A DNA stretch of 14,411 nucleotides from Actinomycetota bacterium (GTDB lineage: Bacteria > Actinomycetota > Humimicrobiia > Humimicrobiales > Humimicrobiaceae): positions 1 through 14,411 of the forward strand of contig JAHILC010000161.1 of NCBI GenBank assembly GCA_018897225.1, written 5' to 3'. The notes beneath the pieces were generated by a model. The model was given only the letters and a program-made list of their open reading frames with translations. It was not told the origin of the DNA and made no database searches. The position numbers were made by a program, and so were the translations under genes. Below, in pieces: positions 8,554 through 14,411 of this stretch. Every line of letters starts with the position of its first letter. The first letter of the stretch is position 1.

Positions 8554-9192
8554 ATGGCAAGTTTGAACATAATAGATTTAGAAGGCAAAGAAAAAGAAAA
8601 AATAAATATTTCTGATGAAGTTGTAAAGCAGGGCAGCAATGAAGAAATCCTTTACCAGGAGGTAAGGAGATTCCTGGCAACCCGAAGAGCTGGCACTCAT
8701 AGCACAAAAGGCCGAAGCGAAGTTTCCGGTGGTGGCAGAAAGCCATGGAGACAAAAGGGTACAGGAAATGCTAGAGCAGGTTCAAACAGGTCTCCTCTTT
8801 GGAGAGGTGGAGGCATAATATTTGGACCAAAACCAAGAGATTATTCATTTAAACTTAATAAAAAAGTCATTAGAAAGTCAAAATTTATTGCTATTTCCGA
8901 AAAGTTCAAAAATAAAAAGATAATTGTTGTGGAAGATATGACATTTGAGAGCCCAAAGACTAAAAAAGCTCAGGAAATATTGGAAAATTTAAAAGTTGCA
9001 GAAAAGAAGGTTTTACTGGTTCTGGAAAATATAAATAATAATACTGCAAAATCATTTAAGAATATTGAAAGTGTATTGATTTCAAGCTCTAATGGATTAA
9101 GCGCTTATAATATTTTAGTTGCTGATTATTTAATGTTTACTAAAAATTCATTATTGGAGTTTATCAAGGGGTTGGGTAATGAAAGATCCTAG
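8554..9192 (+). CDS. rplD: 50S ribosomal protein L4
   Basis: L4 binds 23S rRNA and its extended loop lines the peptide exit tunnel at the constriction with L22. The 212-residue product has normal length. The basic tunnel loop is clear at about 50-92: GRSEVSGGGRKPWRQKGTGN, ARAGSNRSPLWRGGG, then IFGPKPRDYSF. The C-terminal globular half ends with SAYNILVADYLMFTKNSLLEF. The ATG follows AGGGAG (8543-8548) by 5 bases. Its end overlaps rplW by 14 bases. In E. coli L4 represses the S10 operon through a leader upstream of rpsJ; here any such leader would have to lie upstream of rplC instead, which is unproven. Confidence 0.97.
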   Translation: MASLNIIDLEGKEKEKINISDEVVKQGSNEEILYQEVRRFLATRRAGTHSTKGRSEVSGGGRKPWRQKGTGNARAGSNRSPLWRGGGIIFGPKPRDYSFKLNKKVIRKSKFIAISEKFKNKKIIVVEDMTFESPKTKKAQEILENLKVAEKKVLLVLENINNNTAKSFKNIESVLISSSNGLSAYNILVADYLMFTKNSLLEFIKGLGNERS

Positions 9193-9469
9193 AGATATTA
9201 TTATTGCGCCTATAGTTTCTGAAAAGAGTTATGCTGCTGCTCAAAACAAGCAGTACTCTTTTTTTATCGACTTCAGGGTTGATAAAGGTGAGATTAAAAA
9301 AGCTATTGAAAAGATTTTTAATGTTAAAGTATTGAGTGTGAATACCATAAATGTTAAGTCAAAACCCAAAAGAATAGGCAAATCTTCGGGTAGAAACTCA
9401 AAGAGGAAAAAAGCTATTGTAACTCTTAGTAAAAAAGATAAAATAGACTTTTTCGAATCAACGGTCTAA
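9179..9469 (+). CDS. rplW: 50S ribosomal protein L23
   Basis: L23 sits at the tunnel exit and is the docking site for trigger factor and SRP. The 96-residue product has the family length and the typical start RDIIIAPIVSEKSYAA. The middle block YSFFIDFRVDKGEIKKAIEK is followed by FNVKVLSVNTINVKSKPKR, and the basic rRNA-binding loop is at KRIGKSSGRNSKRKKAIVTL. The ATG at 9179 lies inside the end of rplD (14-base overlap) with AAGGGG (9166-9171) 7 bases upstream, consistent with coupled translation. rplB begins 34 bases after its stop. Confidence 0.96.
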   Translation: MKDPRDIIIAPIVSEKSYAAAQNKQYSFFIDFRVDKGEIKKAIEKIFNVKVLSVNTINVKSKPKRIGKSSGRNSKRKKAIVTLSKKDKIDFFESTV

Positions 9470-9503
9470 CTTAGGTGGGTTAACATAGTTTCGGAGGTAA
9501 AAA

Positions 9504-10334
9504 TTGGCGTTAAAAAAATATAAACCAGTATCTCCCGGCAGGAGATTTGCAACAGTATCAGATTTTTCGAACCTGACAAAAAAGGAACCTGAAAAATCTC
9601 TTACTAGTCCCCTGAATAAAAAAGGTGGCAGAAACAATAACGGTCGCATAACGACAAGACACATAGGTGGCGGACATAAGAGACTTTACAGGATAGTTGA
9701 TTTTAAGCGTATGAAGGATAACGTGCCTGCAAAGGTTGTTGCTATGGAATACGACCCAAACAGAAGCGCTAGAATTGCTCTTATCCAGTACATGGATGGA
9801 GTAAAAAGCTATATAGTAGCGCCTTCAGATTTGAAGATTGGCAGTACAGTAGTTTCAGGTGAAAGAGTTGATATAGTTTCAGGTAATTGCCTTCCACTGG
9901 CGAATATTCCTGTAGGTACCATAGTTCACAATATTGAGCTTAAAGTAGGTAAGGGTGCAGAAATTGCAAGATCTGCCGGAAGCGCTGCTCGGATACTGGC
10001 AAAGGAAGGTAAATATGCGCAGATAAAATTACCTTCAAATGAAGTCAGGTTTATTGATATAAATTGCAGAGCTTGTATTGGTCAGGTTGGAAATACGGAC
10101 CATGGCATTATTAATCTTGGCAAAGCAGGAAGAAACAGGTGGCTTAGTGTCAGGCCAAGTGTAAGAGGAACAGCAATGAACCCGCACGATCATCCACATG
10201 GTGGTGGTGAAGGTAAGAATAAAACCTCTGGCAGAAATCCTGTTACTCCATGGGGAAAACCAACTCTTGGATATAAAACTAGAAAAAAGAACAAAGCAAG
10301 CAATAAATTTATTATTAAAAGAAGAAAGAAATAA
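9504..10334 (+). CDS. rplB: 50S ribosomal protein L2
   Basis: L2 is required for subunit association and peptidyl-transferase activity. The 276-residue product has normal length. It shows [20 protein letters not shown] near 46-65, the rRNA-binding core [32 protein letters not shown], and the C-terminal [13 protein letters not shown] followed by [19 protein letters not shown]. The first His of HPHGGGEG (about residue 230) corresponds to the functionally important E. coli His229. The start is TTG at 9504, supported by GGAGG (9493-9497) 6 bases upstream and by the family N-terminus [14 protein letters not shown] beginning right after it. Confidence 0.97.
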   Translation: MALKKYKPVSPGRRFATVSDFSNLTKKEPEKSLTSPLNKKGGRNNNGRITTRHIGGGHKRLYRIVDFKRMKDNVPAKVVAMEYDPNRSARIALIQYMDGVKSYIVAPSDLKIGSTVVSGERVDIVSGNCLPLANIPVGTIVHNIELKVGKGAEIARSAGSAARILAKEGKYAQIKLPSNEVRFIDINCRACIGQVGNTDHGIINLGKAGRNRWLSVRPSVRGTAMNPHDHPHGGGEGKNKTSGRNPVTPWGKPTLGYKTRKKNKASNKFIIKRRKK

Positions 10335-10363
10335 ATTTACAAGAATTTTTATGGGAGGAAATA

Positions 10364-10663
10364 ATGTCCAGGTCTCTAAAAAAAGGGCCATTTGTTGATG
10401 AAAAGCTTTTAGAACAAATAAAAAAACTAAATGAAACCAGTAATAAAAAGATTATCAAGACCTGGTCTCGCAGTTCTACGATATTTCCGGAAATGGTCGC
10501 CCATACTATAGCAGTTCACGATGGCAAAAGACATGTGCCGGTTTTTGTATCAGAATCTATGGTAGGGCACAAGCTTGGGGAATTTGCTCCAACAAGGTCT
10601 ATAAGGCCTCATATTTATAAGGGCAAAAGCGAAAAAACAGCTTCAGTTAAGAAAAAAGGCTAG
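10364..10663 (+). CDS. rpsS: 30S ribosomal protein S19
   Basis: S19 binds the 30S head with S13 and contacts tRNA-side bridges. The 99-residue product begins with the diagnostic [15 protein letters not shown]. It keeps [20 protein letters not shown] and the signature [20 protein letters not shown] (58-77), then TRSIRPHI. The tail after HIYKGK is short, basic and variable, as usual. The ATG follows GGGAGG (10353-10358) by 5 bases. It lies 29 bases after rplB and 32 before rplV. Confidence 0.97.
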   Translation: MSRSLKKGPFVDEKLLEQIKKLNETSNKKIIKTWSRSSTIFPEMVAHTIAVHDGKRHVPVFVSESMVGHKLGEFAPTRSIRPHIYKGKSEKTASVKKKG

Positions 10664-10695
10664 TAAGAAAGGTAAAGTAAAAGAGGGAGCATATT

Positions 10696-11178
10696 TTGGA
10701 AGCGAAAGCAGTTGAAAAATATTTAATGATGTCACCAAGGAAAGTAAAATATATTATTGATATGGTTAAGGATAAAAAAGTTGAAGAGGCAATGGATATA
10801 TTAACATTTACACATAGGCAAGCAGCAGGGGCAGTCAGGAAGGCTATTCAAAGCGCTTCTGCAAATGCAATGGAAAATTTTAAGGAATATAGGGTTGGCC
10901 AGCAAGATTTATTTATTAAAGAGATCTTCGTTACAGAAGGTCCAACTCTTAAGAGATTTAAACCAAGAGCAAGAGGAAAAGCAGACAGAATTTTGAAAAG
11001 AAGCTCCCACATAACAGTATTTGTTACTGATGGCAAGGATAAGGCTACAGTAGAAAAAGAGAGGGCTGCTAAAAAGAAAGCCGCTAAAGGAAAAGTTGTA
11101 AAAGAAAAGGCAGCTAAGGTAAACACTGCTAAAGAAAGAGCTACCGGTAAAACTGTAAAGAAGGAGGCTAAAGGTTAA
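10696..11178 (+). CDS. rplV: 50S ribosomal protein L22 with basic C-terminal tail
   Basis: L22 spans the 50S and its beta-hairpin lines the exit-tunnel constriction. The 160-residue product is longer than the usual 110-120. Residues 1-112 are the normal core: [18 protein letters not shown], the helix [17 protein letters not shown], and the hairpin [20 protein letters not shown] (80-99) followed by [12 protein letters not shown]. Residues 113-160 are a low-complexity tail of Lys, Ala, Glu and Val with AAK-type units. The start is TTG at 10696 with AGGGAG (10684-10689) 6 bases upstream. The stop overlaps the rpsC ATG by one base, and the rpsC ribosome binding site is encoded inside the tail (AAGGAGG, 11161-11167). 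Confidence 0.96.
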   Translation: MEAKAVEKYLMMSPRKVKYIIDMVKDKKVEEAMDILTFTHRQAAGAVRKAIQSASANAMENFKEYRVGQQDLFIKEIFVTEGPTLKRFKPRARGKADRILKRSSHITVFVTDGKDKATVEKERAAKKKAAKGKVVKEKAAKVNTAKERATGKTVKKEAKG

Positions 11179-11870
11179 TGGGTCAAAAAGTTAACCCTAA
11201 CGGTCTAAGGTTAGGAATAAATAAAGATTGGCAGTCAAGATGGTTTGCTACTAAAGATTATGCTAAATTTTTACATGAAGATATAAGAATACGAAAAGTA
11301 CTTTATGAGCAGCTTGCAAATGCGGGTATTTCAAAGATAGAAATTGAAAGGACTGCAGATGAAATTAAAGTAGATTTATTTACTTCAAAGCCAGGAGTTG
11401 TAATAGGTAAAAGAGGCACAAACATTAATGATATTAGACTAGTGATTCAGAAGGAAGTAAGTAAAAATATACAGTTAAATATCATAGAGGTTAAGAAACC
11501 CGAAATAATAGCAAAACTTGTTGCAGAAGCAATAGCCTCCCAGCTTGTAGGAAGAGTGAGTTTCAGGAAGGCCATGAAAAAATCAATTTCTTTAGCTCTT
11601 AAAGCAGGAGCAAAAGGGATGAGGGTTCAATGTGCAGGCAGATTAGGTGGCGCTGAAATGGCAAGGACTGAATGGTATAGAGAAGGAAGAGTGCCGCTTC
11701 ATACATTGCGTGCTGATATTGATTACGGTTTTGCAGAAGCGAATACTACTTTCGGTAAAATTGGAGTTAAGGTCTGGGTTTATCTGGGTGATGTGCTGCT
11801 TGACAAAGCAGAGATTGAAGAAAAAAGGAAAGAAGTAAGAATAGATAGCAAAGATAAAAGCGAAGTTTGA
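11178..11870 (+). CDS. rpsC: 30S ribosomal protein S3
   Basis: S3 lies at the mRNA entry channel, contributes to helicase activity on structured mRNA, and carries a KH domain. The 230-residue product begins [20 protein letters not shown]. Its KH domain has the GXXG loop in [16 protein letters not shown] (about 73-88). The C-terminal domain has [40 protein letters not shown] and [20 protein letters not shown] followed by [11 protein letters not shown]. The ATG overlaps the rplV stop (TAATG), with AAGGAGG 10 bases upstream, so translation is probably coupled to L22. The length and motifs are standard. Confidence 0.97.
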   Translation: MGQKVNPNGLRLGINKDWQSRWFATKDYAKFLHEDIRIRKVLYEQLANAGISKIEIERTADEIKVDLFTSKPGVVIGKRGTNINDIRLVIQKEVSKNIQLNIIEVKKPEIIAKLVAEAIASQLVGRVSFRKAMKKSISLALKAGAKGMRVQCAGRLGGAEMARTEWYREGRVPLHTLRADIDYGFAEANTTFGKIGVKVWVYLGDVLLDKAEIEEKRKEVRIDSKDKSEV

Positions 11871-11886
11871 AGGTTAGGAGTTTATT

Positions 11887-12303
11887 ATGTCACCAATGTT
11901 AATGCCTAAAAGGGTAAAACACAGAAAAGAGCAAAGGGGTAGGATGAAGGGTCTGTCAAAAGGCGGCAAGAAACTGGCTTATGGTGAATATGGCCTTCAA
12001 GCTCTCGAACCAGGCTGGATTACCAGCAAGCAGATTGAATCTGCAAGAGTTGCTTTAACCCGTTCTATAAAGAGAGGCGGCAAGGTTTGGATAAATGTAT
12101 TTCCTCACAAACCTGTTACAAAAAAACCTGCTGAAACAAGGCAGGGCGGAGGAAAGGGAGCTCCTGAGCTATGGGTTGCAGTTGTTAAGCCAGGTAAAAT
12201 AATGTTTGAAATTTCTGGCGTTCATTTGGACGTTGCAAAAGAAGCTGTAAGACTGGCGTCTCACAAGCTTCCAATTAAAACTAAATTTGTTTATGAAGAA
12301 TAA
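11887..12303 (+). CDS. rplP: 50S ribosomal protein L16
   Basis: L16 is a late-assembling 50S protein next to the A-site tRNA elbow. The 138-residue product has the family length. It has [20 protein letters not shown] near the start, [20 protein letters not shown] (36-55), [20 protein letters not shown] and the C-terminal [13 protein letters not shown]. Many homologues begin at MLMPKRV, which would put the start at 11896. The ATG at 11887 is preferred because AGGAG (11876-11880) is 6 bases upstream of it and 15 from the alternative. It lies 16 bases after rpsC. Confidence 0.96.
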   Translation: MSPMLMPKRVKHRKEQRGRMKGLSKGGKKLAYGEYGLQALEPGWITSKQIESARVALTRSIKRGGKVWINVFPHKPVTKKPAETRQGGGKGAPELWVAVVKPGKIMFEISGVHLDVAKEAVRLASHKLPIKTKFVYEE

Positions 12304-12321
12304 TTACTTTAGGTGATATAA

Positions 12322-12528
12322 ATGAAAATGAAAGAAATTAATGAAAAAACAAAAGAAGAACTTCAGTCAAAATTAACTGAGGTTAAAAAAAATCTTTTTG
12401 CGATTAAATTTAAAAAAGCAACAGGCCAGCTCGAGAATTATATGATGATTTATAATTTGAAGAAAGACATCGCAAAAATAAATACATTGATTAGGGAAAA
12501 AGAGCTTAGCATGGATAAAAATAGTTAA
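12322..12528 (+). CDS. rpmC: 50S ribosomal protein L29
   Basis: L29 is a small helical-hairpin protein beside L23 at the tunnel exit. The 68-residue product has the expected length. It has [20 protein letters not shown] in the first helix, the family signature region [14 protein letters not shown], and [17 protein letters not shown] in the second helix. The ATG at 12322 has AGGTG (12311-12315) 6 bases upstream; a second ATG two codons later (12328) is less well placed. Its stop TAA overlaps the purine-rich ribosome binding site of rpsQ. Confidence 0.95.
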   Translation: MKMKEINEKTKEELQSKLTEVKKNLFAIKFKKATGQLENYMMIYNLKKDIAKINTLIREKELSMDKNS

Positions 12529-12533
12529 GGGGG
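12527..12533 (+). promoter_or_regulatory. Ribosome binding site deciding the rpsQ start
   Basis: AAGGGGG overlaps the rpmC stop and precedes two consecutive TTG codons (12537 and 12540). Measured from AAGGGG (ending at 12532), the spacers are 4 and 7 bases, so the second TTG is favoured. Confidence 0.6.
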
Positions 12534-12539
12534 ATATTG

Positions 12540-12800
12540 TTGGAAAGAGGAAAAAGAAAAATAAGGGCAGGAATAGTCGTTAGCGACAAAATGGATAAGA
12601 CTATTTCAGTAGCAATTGAATCTTATCATAAGCACCCTTTATATAAGAAGATATTGAAAAAGATTAAAAAGTTGAAAGCAGACGATCCTGGCAGTGAATG
12701 CAAAGTTGGAGATATCGTAAAGATTGTTGAAACCAGACCACTCAGCAAAACCAAAAGATGGAGAGTTCTGGAAGTAGTAAAGAAAGCGCCAAAAATTTAG
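12540..12800 (+). CDS. rpsQ: 30S ribosomal protein S17
   Basis: S17 is an early 16S rRNA binder with an OB fold in the 30S body. From TTG at 12540 the product has 86 residues and starts [20 protein letters not shown], matching the usual MERN-type start of the family. Further motifs are [37 protein letters not shown] and the final WRVLEVVKK. An adjacent TTG at 12537 would add one residue but sits too close to the ribosome binding site. The choice between the two is uncertain and trivial for function. The gene ends 17 bases before rplN. Confidence 0.96.
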   Translation: MERGKRKIRAGIVVSDKMDKTISVAIESYHKHPLYKKILKKIKKLKADDPGSECKVGDIVKIVETRPLSKTKRWRVLEVVKKAPKI

Positions 12801-12817
12801 CAGGGAAGGGTTTAGAA

Positions 12818-13186
12818 ATGATTCAATCTTATACTAGAGTTAATGTTGCGGATAATACAGGGGCGAAAGTGCTCATGTGTATTACTGTATTGGGTGGGTC
12901 TAGGAGAAAATATGCTCGAATTGGGGATATTTTTACTGCAACAGTTAAGGTTGCTAACCCTGGTGGAGTTGTTAAAAAAAGTGATGTTGTAAAAGCAGTT
13001 CTTGTAAGATCCAAAAAAGAATACAGAAGGAAAGATGGTTCTTATATAAGATTTGATGAAAATGCAGCAGTTATCATCGATGTTGCTAACAATCCGAGAG
13101 GGACAAGAATATTTGGTCCTGTTGCGAGAGAACTTAGAGAAAAGAATTTTATGAAGATTATTTCTTTGTCACCTGAGGTAGTTTGA
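12818..13186 (+). CDS. rplN: 50S ribosomal protein L14
   Basis: L14 is a five-stranded barrel protein on the 50S interface that binds 23S rRNA and the silencing factor RsfS. The ATG at 12818 gives exactly 122 residues, the family norm, beginning [20 protein letters not shown]. It keeps [59 protein letters not shown] and [19 protein letters not shown]. The frame stays open upstream to an ATG at 12758, but that would overlap rpsQ by 43 bases and add 20 unrelated residues. AGGGAAGGG (12802-12810) sits 7 bases before 12818 and decides the start. Confidence 0.97.
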   Translation: MIQSYTRVNVADNTGAKVLMCITVLGGSRRKYARIGDIFTATVKVANPGGVVKKSDVVKAVLVRSKKEYRRKDGSYIRFDENAAVIIDVANNPRGTRIFGPVARELREKNFMKIISLSPEVV

Positions 13187-13203
13187 TATAAAGTCCATTA
13201 GGC

Positions 13204-13208
13204 AGGAG
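13204..13208 (+). promoter_or_regulatory. Ribosome binding site of rplX
   Basis: AGGAG lies 11 bases before the ATG at 13220 but only 2 bases before an in-frame TTG at 13211. The TTG is too close to be used efficiently, so the ATG is preferred although its spacer is on the long side. Confidence 0.6.
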
Positions 13209-13219
13209 TTTTGATAAGC

Positions 13220-13531
13220 ATGTTAAAAGTAAAGAAAAATGACAGAATAAAGGTAATACAGGGCAAGGATAGAGATAAAACCGGTAAGGTTTTAAGAATT
13301 GAGCCTACAAAGGAGAGGCTATATGTTGAAGGCATTAATATAATTAAAAGACATACCAGGAAAAAAAGCCAGGGCCAGCCGGGAGGCATAATAAGCAAGG
13401 AAGGCCCGGTTAATATTTCAAATGTTGTGGTAGTTTGTCCTAACTGCAGCAAAACAACAAGAATAGGTTTTACGTTAAAAGACTCAGGCGATAAAGTAAG
13501 AGTATGTAAAAAATGCGGAGGACAGTTCTAA
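13220..13531 (+). CDS. rplX: 50S ribosomal protein L24, zinc-ribbon form
   Basis: L24 initiates 50S assembly and lies near the tunnel exit. From ATG 13220 the product has 103 residues. The KOW motif is at about 5-35 ([20 protein letters not shown]), followed by [20 protein letters not shown] and [16 protein letters not shown]. The C-terminus holds two CXXC pairs, Cys73/76 and Cys96/99 (VCPNCSK and VCKKCGGQF), as in the cysteine-bearing L24 of Thermus-type bacteria; Bacillus and E. coli L24 lack them. Zinc binding is inferred. An in-frame TTG at 13211 would add three residues. The stop overlaps the rplE ATG by one base. Confidence 0.96.
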   Translation: MLKVKKNDRIKVIQGKDRDKTGKVLRIEPTKERLYVEGINIIKRHTRKKSQGQPGGIISKEGPVNISNVVVVCPNCSKTTRIGFTLKDSGDKVRVCKKCGGQF

Positions 13532-14073
13532 TGAACCCAAGGTTAAAAGAGAAGTATGATAAAAAGATAGTTCCTGAAATCATGAAGGAAATAAAGTATA
13601 AGAGCATAATGCAGGTACCAAAGCTGAAGAAAATTACTATAAATATAGGAGTAGGTTCTGCTACACAGAATCCCAAAGATTTGGAAGGCGCCGTTATCGA
13701 TTTAACAAAAATTGCTGCGCAGAAACCAGTAATAACCAAAGCTAAAAAATCTATTGCAAGCTTTAAAATCAGGCAAGGTAATTCAATAGGCTGTATGGTG
13801 ACTCTAAGGGGCACAAGGATGTATGAGTTTCTTGACAGGCTTCTTAGTGTTGCGATACCGAGAATTAGAGATTTTAGGGGACTTTCCCGTAACAGTTTTG
13901 ATGGTCTAGGCAATTATACAATGGGTGTTAGGGAGCAGTTGATATTTCCCGAAATTGAATACGATACGGTAACAAGCGCAAGAGGTATGAATATAACATT
14001 TGTCATTTCTGCAAAAAACGACGATGAAGCGATTGTATTATTAGAAAAATTTGGCTTTCCTTTCAGGAAGTAA
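13531..14073 (+). CDS. rplE: 50S ribosomal protein L5
   Basis: L5 binds 5S rRNA and forms part of the central protuberance, contacting P-site tRNA and the 30S head. From ATG 13531 the product has 180 residues, the family norm, and begins [20 protein letters not shown]. It has the signature [54 protein letters not shown] and [20 protein letters not shown], and ends EKFGFPFRK. An upstream in-frame ATG at 13513 is rejected because it overlaps rplX and adds six unrelated residues. The TAATG overlap with rplX and GGAGG (13517-13521) 9 bases upstream support the chosen start and coupled translation. Confidence 0.97.
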   Translation: MNPRLKEKYDKKIVPEIMKEIKYKSIMQVPKLKKITINIGVGSATQNPKDLEGAVIDLTKIAAQKPVITKAKKSIASFKIRQGNSIGCMVTLRGTRMYEFLDRLLSVAIPRIRDFRGLSRNSFDGLGNYTMGVREQLIFPEIEYDTVTSARGMNITFVISAKNDDEAIVLLEKFGFPFRK

Positions 14074-14099
14074 TCATGTTTTAAACAGGAGGATTTTGA

Positions 14100-14285
14100 T
14101 TGGCTAAAAAATCACTTATAGCTAAACAGAGTAGAACATCAAAGTATGAAGTCAGGTCTTACCATAGATGCAATAGATGTGGAAGATCAAGAGCTTATTA
14201 TAGAAAATTTGGTTTGTGCAGGATTTGCTTGAGGCAATTGGCTCATGAAGGAAAAATTCCTGGGCTTACTAAGTCCAGTTGGTAA
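14100..14285 (+). CDS. rpsZ: 30S ribosomal protein S14, zinc-binding type Z
   Basis: S14 is a 30S head protein. This is the short zinc form of 61 residues (named rpsZ or rpsN), with Cys24, Cys27, Cys40 and Cys43 in [20 protein letters not shown]. The sequence [20 protein letters not shown] and the final KSSW are typical of type Z. The zinc-free paralogue of about 90-100 residues, used by some bacteria under zinc limitation, is not in this window. The start is TTG at 14100, with a perfect AGGAGG (14087-14092) 7 bases upstream. It lies 26 bases after rplE and 12 before rpsH. Confidence 0.97.
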   Translation: MAKKSLIAKQSRTSKYEVRSYHRCNRCGRSRAYYRKFGLCRICLRQLAHEGKIPGLTKSSW

Positions 14286-14297
14286 AAAGGAGGATAA

Positions 14298-14411
14298 ATG
14301 TCTGTTACCGATCCAATTTCGGATATGTTGACAAGGGTTAGAAATGCCGGCAAGGCCAAGCTGGATACTGCTGTTATACCGTCTTCTAAGCTTAAAACAG
14401 AAATTGCTAAA
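14298..14411 (+). CDS. rpsH: 30S ribosomal protein S8 (3' end outside window)
   Basis: S8 is a central 16S rRNA binder that also represses the spc operon in E. coli. Only the first 38 codons are present, reading [20 protein letters not shown] and then [18 protein letters not shown], which is the conserved S8 N-terminus (TDPIADMLTRIRNA type). The ATG follows AAGGAGG (14287-14293) with a 4-base spacer. The gene order rpsZ-rpsH matches the standard spc cluster. The frame is open to the window edge. Confidence 0.95.
   Translation, partial: MSVTDPISDMLTRVRNAGKAKLDTAVIPSSKLKTEIAK

Noticed and set aside
12758..12817. Upstream extension of rplN to an ATG at 12758
   Set aside because: It lies in the last codons of rpsQ in another frame, adds 20 residues unlike any L14, and the strong ribosome binding site at 12802-12810 points to 12818.
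13513..13530. Upstream start for rplE at 13513
   Set aside because: It overlaps the zinc-ribbon codons of rplX; 13531 gives the standard L5 length and is properly spaced from GGAGG.
1..14411. A previously undescribed system, mobile element, CRISPR array or RNA gene
   Set aside because: Every substantial stretch is accounted for by conserved core translation and transcription genes on one strand; gaps are all under 200 bases and no repeats of array type were seen.

Overview
This window is a contiguous, all-forward stretch of a bacterial chromosome carrying the transcription/translation core: the 3' part of rpoC, the str cluster (rpsL, rpsG, fusA, tuf), then rpsJ, the rest of the S10 cluster (rplC, rplD, rplW, rplB, rpsS, rplV, rpsC, rplP, rpmC, rpsQ) and the start of the spc cluster (rplN, rplX, rplE, zinc-type rpsN/rpsZ, and the first 38 codons of rpsH). 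All 21 genes lie on the + strand. Two, rpoC at the left edge and rpsH at the right edge, are cut by the window.

The organism is a bacterium with AT-rich DNA. The ribosomal proteins, EF-G, EF-Tu and RpoC are of bacterial type, Shine-Dalgarno sites of the GGAGG type precede most genes, and there are no introns or archaeal-type proteins. I cannot name the phylum with confidence. The lineage markers are mixed. S14 is the short zinc form and L24 carries a CXXC/CXXC pair, both common outside Proteobacteria. RpoC, however, has a roughly 110-residue insertion in the trigger loop that looks like a short version of the SI3 insertion of E. coli-type enzymes, which Bacillus and Thermus RpoC lack. EF-Tu has a four-cysteine insertion in the G domain. 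Together these suggest a deep-branching or little-sampled lineage, but that is inference.

Layout: rpoC ends at 3042. A 172-base gap holds a convincing promoter (TTGACA at 3079) and probably starts the str unit: rpsL, rpsG, fusA, tuf and rpsJ follow closely. rpsJ is joined to tuf, with the tuf stop codon overlapping the rpsJ ribosome binding site. It is separated from rplC by 112 very AT-rich bases that hold a second near-consensus promoter and a nested dyad. From rplC on, genes are packed with short gaps or small overlaps (rplD/rplW by 14 bases; rplV/rpsC and rplX/rplE by 1 base), as expected for one long ribosomal-protein transcript running beyond the right edge. No terminator was recognised.

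The genes work together in one way only: RNA polymerase makes the transcripts, the ribosomal proteins build the 30S and 50S subunits (decoding centre S12, head S7/S10/S14/S19, peptidyl-transferase neighbourhood L2/L3/L4/L16, exit tunnel L4/L22/L23/L24/L29), and EF-Tu and EF-G drive elongation. I found no mobile element, CRISPR array, RNA gene or unknown accessory system. The points worth a second look are the RpoC trigger-loop insertion, the EF-Tu cysteine cluster, the basic tail on L22, the promoter-plus-dyad that splits S10 from its usual operon, and the unusual codon use of tuf.
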